DNA of 23,759 nucleotides from Thermoplasmata archaeon (GTDB lineage Archaea; Thermoplasmatota; Thermoplasmata; Lutacidiplasmatales; UBA184): assembly GCA_030038885.1 (NCBI GenBank), contig JASHQY010000099.1, positions 1 to 23,759 of the forward strand, read 5' to 3'. Position numbers and translations under genes: made by a program. Positions 21,627 to 23,759 of the stretch are shown piece by piece; position 1 is the first letter of the stretch; each line of letters begins with the position of its first letter. The notes beneath the pieces are model-generated. The model was not told the DNA's origin and did not search any database. It saw nothing but the letters and a program-made list of their open reading frames with translations.

Positions 21627-22802
21627 TCAGGCGGCGAGCAGCGCGTCGCGCGTGAGTTCCGACGGCTTGCTGAGACCGCAGAGTCCCAGCGTGAGGTCGA
21701 AGTCCGCGAGGAGGTTCTCGATGACCGCACGGACCCCCGCCTCGCCGTCGACCGCGAGCCCCCAGACGTAGGGGCGTCCGATCAGCACCGCCCGCGCGCC
21801 GAGCGCGATCGCCTTCGCGATGTCCGAGCCGTGGCGGATCCCGCTGTCGCAGAGCACCGGCACCCGGTCCCCCACCTCCGTCATGACCGCCGGCAGGGCG
21901 CGGAGCGTCGGCAGGCTCCCGTCGACCTGTCGCCCCCCGTGGTTCGAAACGATCAGCCCGTTCGCCCCGGCTTCCAACGCGTCGACCGCATCCTGCGGGT
22001 GGAGGATGCCCTTCACGACGATCGGCATCGACGTGCGCTCGCTGAGGAACCGCACGTCCGCCCAGGAGAACGTCGGGTCGCCGATCGAGCCGACCGCCCG
22101 GAGCACGGCCGTCGGGAGGTCCTCCTCGGGCGGCTTCGCGAGGCGCGATCGGAACACGGGGTCCGCGAAGTAGTTGCCCAACCCCACGCCACCCAGGAAC
22201 GGGAGGAACCCACGGCCGATGTCCCGGTTCCGCCAGCCGATGATCCGCGTGTCGAGCGTGATCACGAGCGCCGAGTACCCGGCCTTCTCCGCCCGCTGGA
22301 CGAGGCTGAGGTTCAGGTCCCGGTCCGGCCCCCAGTAGAGCTGGAACCAGCGGTAGGACGTTCCCATCTCGGCCGCGATCTCCTCGAGGGAATGCGAGGT
22401 CAGCGTGCTCGCGACCATCGGGATGCCGGTCGCGACGCACGCGCGCGCGACCGCGAGCTCCGCCTCGGGGCGCACGACCTCGAGCGCGCCGACCGGGGCG
22501 AGGAACAGCGGTGCCGGGACCGAATGGCCGAAGATCTCGACCCGGGTGTCCCGCGCGTGCACGTCCCTGAGCATCCGGGGCACGAGGTGCCACCGGTCGA
22601 ACTCGGCCCCGTTCTGACGGACGGTCCGCTCGCCCCCGGCGCCCCCCGCCACGTAGTCGAACGCTTCGGGGGAGAGCACTCGCTGGGCCGCCGCCTCGAG
22701 CTGCTCCGGGGCGACGGGGACCGTCGGCACGCGGCCCGCCGCGCCGTCGCGGTAGATCGCCGCCTGCCGTCCCGGACCGAACCCGCCGTAGTTGTCGGGC
22801 AT
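21627..22802 (-). CDS. Lactate 2-monooxygenase-like FMN-dependent 2-hydroxy-acid oxidase
   Basis: TIM-barrel flavoprotein of the alpha-hydroxy-acid oxidase family (391 residues). The active-site signature SNHGGRQVDGS gives catalytic H288 and R291; FMN-binding parts include APVGALEVVRPEAE, YRWFQLYWGPD and VVKGILHPQDA. The segment VITLDTRIIGWRNRDIGRGFLPFL, with the insert around LGNYFADPVFRS, resembles mycobacterial lactate 2-monooxygenase more than glycolate oxidase, lactate dehydrogenase LldD or isopentenyl diphosphate isomerase. A 2-hydroxy acid such as lactate would be the substrate. ATG 22802 is chosen because the upstream ATG at 22832 lies inside the TATA box. It is soluble and monocistronic or downstream of the transporter gene (75-base gap). 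Confidence 0.88.
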   Translation of the reverse strand: MPDNYGGFGPGRQAAIYRDGAAGRVPTVPVAPEQLEAAAQRVLSPEAFDYVAGGAGGERTVRQNGAEFDRWHLVPRMLRDVHARDTRVEIFGHSVPAPLFLAPVGALEVVRPEAELAVARACVATGIPMVASTLTSHSLEEIAAEMGTSYRWFQLYWGPDRDLNLSLVQRAEKAGYSALVITLDTRIIGWRNRDIGRGFLPFLGGVGLGNYFADPVFRSRLAKPPEEDLPTAVLRAVGSIGDPTFSWADVRFLSERTSMPIVVKGILHPQDAVDALEAGANGLIVSNHGGRQVDGSLPTLRALPAVMTEVGDRVPVLCDSGIRHGSDIAKAIALGARAVLIGRPYVWGLAVDGEAGVRAVIENLLADFDLTLGLCGLSKPSELTRDALLAA

Positions 22803-22828
22803 GCTCCTCCGGACGGTGCCGCGGAGGA

Positions 22829-22836
22829 ACATAATG
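22829..22836 (-). promoter_or_regulatory. TATA box of the hydroxy-acid oxidase gene
   Basis: Reads cattatgt on the minus strand, 27-34 bases before ATG 22802, and implies a leaderless transcript. It overlaps an alternative ATG. Confidence 0.6.
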
Positions 22837-22877
22837 GATGTGGGGGCCGTGGCGGGAGACGGGGCCGGAGCCGCGGG

Positions 22878-23759
22878 TCACCTCGTCGGGCGGCGGAGGA
22901 GCCCCATCACGAGCGCGAGGCCGACGACCACCAGCGCGAAGCCGACGAGCTCCCACCCGTTGAACGGCTCCGCGAACACGAGCGTGCCGACCAGGAGCGC
23001 CGCCACCGGGTTCACGTACGCCACGACGTTCGCCCGACCCGGGCCGACCCGGTGGTGGAGCGAGAAGTAGAGCGCATAACCCGCGAGCGAGGGAAAGAGC
23101 ACGAGGTACGCGAGCGAATCGAGCACGTTCGCGGTGAGCGGCAGCGCCGAGCGCGGTTCGAGCACCGGAAGGAGGGCGGCCAGGAACCCGGTCGCGATCG
23201 CGAACTGGACCGCCACGCCCCAGAGCGACTCGCCCTCGGGTCGCTTCGCCCGCAGGATCACGGACCCGAGCGAGAAGCTGATCGCCGCCCCGATCACCGC
23301 GAGCGGTCCCGTGATCGTGCTGGCGAGCGAGACGCCGGGCGGCGGAACGACGAGCACGAACACCCCGACGAATCCGAGTCCGATCCCGAGGAGCGCTCCC
23401 GGCCGGAGCGATTCCCCCGGTAGGATCGGCCGCGCGAAGAGCACGGTCAGCAGCGGGGCGATCGCGACGAGGATCGCCGAGAGGCTTCCCGACGTCGTCG
23501 ACTCGCCGAGGTAGAGCAGGAGCCCGTAGACCCCGACGATCGGGAGGCCCAAGAGCGCCGAGAGCCCGAGCGCACGGGCGTTCGGACGGGGGATCCGGAG
23601 CGCGGCCGCGAGGAGCGCGATCGCGACCGCGGAGAGCGCGTAGCGCGCGGCGGCGAACGCGATCGGCGTCGCGCCGGCGAGCAGGCCGAACCGGATGACC
23701 GGGTACGCGCTGCCCCAGATCAGGCCGACCGTGACGAGCAGGAGCAGGTTGCGCTGCTC
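22878..23759 (-). CDS. EamA/DMT-family transporter, 5' end beyond window
   Basis: Drug/metabolite-superfamily permease with ~10 helices in two homologous halves. The visible 293 residues begin with QRNLLLLVTVGLIWGSAYPV (the typical IWGS signature of EamA helix 1) right at the window edge, so only a few N-terminal residues are missing. Both halves are complete, with helices through LALVMGLLRRPTR. A start at TTG 23552 is rejected because the first helices are encoded upstream of it. The substrate of such permeases cannot be predicted; amino acids, nucleotides or sugars are typical. It lies upstream of the hydroxy-acid oxidase on the same strand. Confidence 0.9.
   Translation of the reverse strand, partial: EQRNLLLLVTVGLIWGSAYPVIRFGLLAGATPIAFAAARYALSAVAIALLAAALRIPRPNARALGLSALLGLPIVGVYGLLLYLGESTTSGSLSAILVAIAPLLTVLFARPILPGESLRPGALLGIGLGFVGVFVLVVPPPGVSLASTITGPLAVIGAAISFSLGSVILRAKRPEGESLWGVAVQFAIATGFLAALLPVLEPRSALPLTANVLDSLAYLVLFPSLAGYALYFSLHHRVGPGRANVVAYVNPVAALLVGTLVFAEPFNGWELVGFALVVVGLALVMGLLRRPTR

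Noticed and set aside
1..23759. CRISPR array, prophage or secondary-metabolite cluster
   Set aside because: No spaced direct repeats, phage structural genes, or synthase modules are visible on either strand.

Overview
The window is very GC-rich DNA (third codon positions are almost all G or C) from what looks like an archaeon. The evidence for archaea is the recurrent TATA-like boxes (for example tttaa, ttaag or ctaaaag) lying roughly 22-35 bases upstream of start codons. Most genes are leaderless or have very short leaders, and few have a Shine-Dalgarno site. The gene content agrees: Lrp-like regulators, a Sulfolobus-type single-stranded DNA-binding protein, archaeal-type RNase HI, VapBC with a DUF217-like antitoxin, and many small zinc-ribbon proteins. 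A high-GC Thermoplasmatota lineage is my best guess, but this is inference and the sequence alone does not prove it.

Left edge (1-1074): an accessory patch. It holds the 5' end of an ISAzo13-family transposase, broken by one extra G in an 8-G run, and an intact VapBC toxin-antitoxin pair with its own TATA box and a less GC-rich composition than its surroundings. Bases 1341-4277 hold a tandem double Lrp-like regulator, a small unknown gene, and a divergent two-gene operon for membrane proteins that share a PPGxY N-terminal motif. Bases 4291-6183 hold cyclophilin, a membrane-anchored zinc-ribbon protein co-directional with RNase HI, and a small unknown gene whose stop codon overlaps that of RNase HI.

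Bases 6184-9469 hold a structured intergenic region, a full-length ACE-like M2 peptidyl-dipeptidase with every key catalytic residue of human ACE, a possibly PH/GRAM-like zinc-ribbon protein, and a winged-helix regulator whose TATA box sits inside a perfect inverted repeat. Bases 9671-11560 hold a small helical protein, a tiny ORF and a cytosolic HtrA-type serine protease in one probable operon, then a GyrI-like protein. Bases 11586-15934 hold unknown membrane and soluble proteins, a SAM methyltransferase, a tandem C2H2 zinc-finger protein and a PAT-type acetyltransferase with a long basic tail.

Bases 16012-17076 hold bacterial-type GTP cyclohydrolase II (RibA) and the OB-fold SSB. Bases 17113-20525 hold a START-like protein, a region with two mutually exclusive hairpins, an M3 oligopeptidase and a GNAT acetyltransferase. 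The right end holds a seven-helix membrane protein, a lactate 2-monooxygenase-like flavoenzyme and an EamA transporter cut by the window edge.

Functionally the region is mostly housekeeping and peptide-turnover genes (M2, M3, HtrA, cyclophilin) mixed with small regulators. I see no rRNA, tRNA, CRISPR array or prophage. I did not find a convincing new multi-gene defence or biosynthetic system. The best leads are the archaeal ACE homologue, the single-chain double Lrp regulator, the operator-embedded promoter, and the small zinc-finger and zinc-ribbon proteins.
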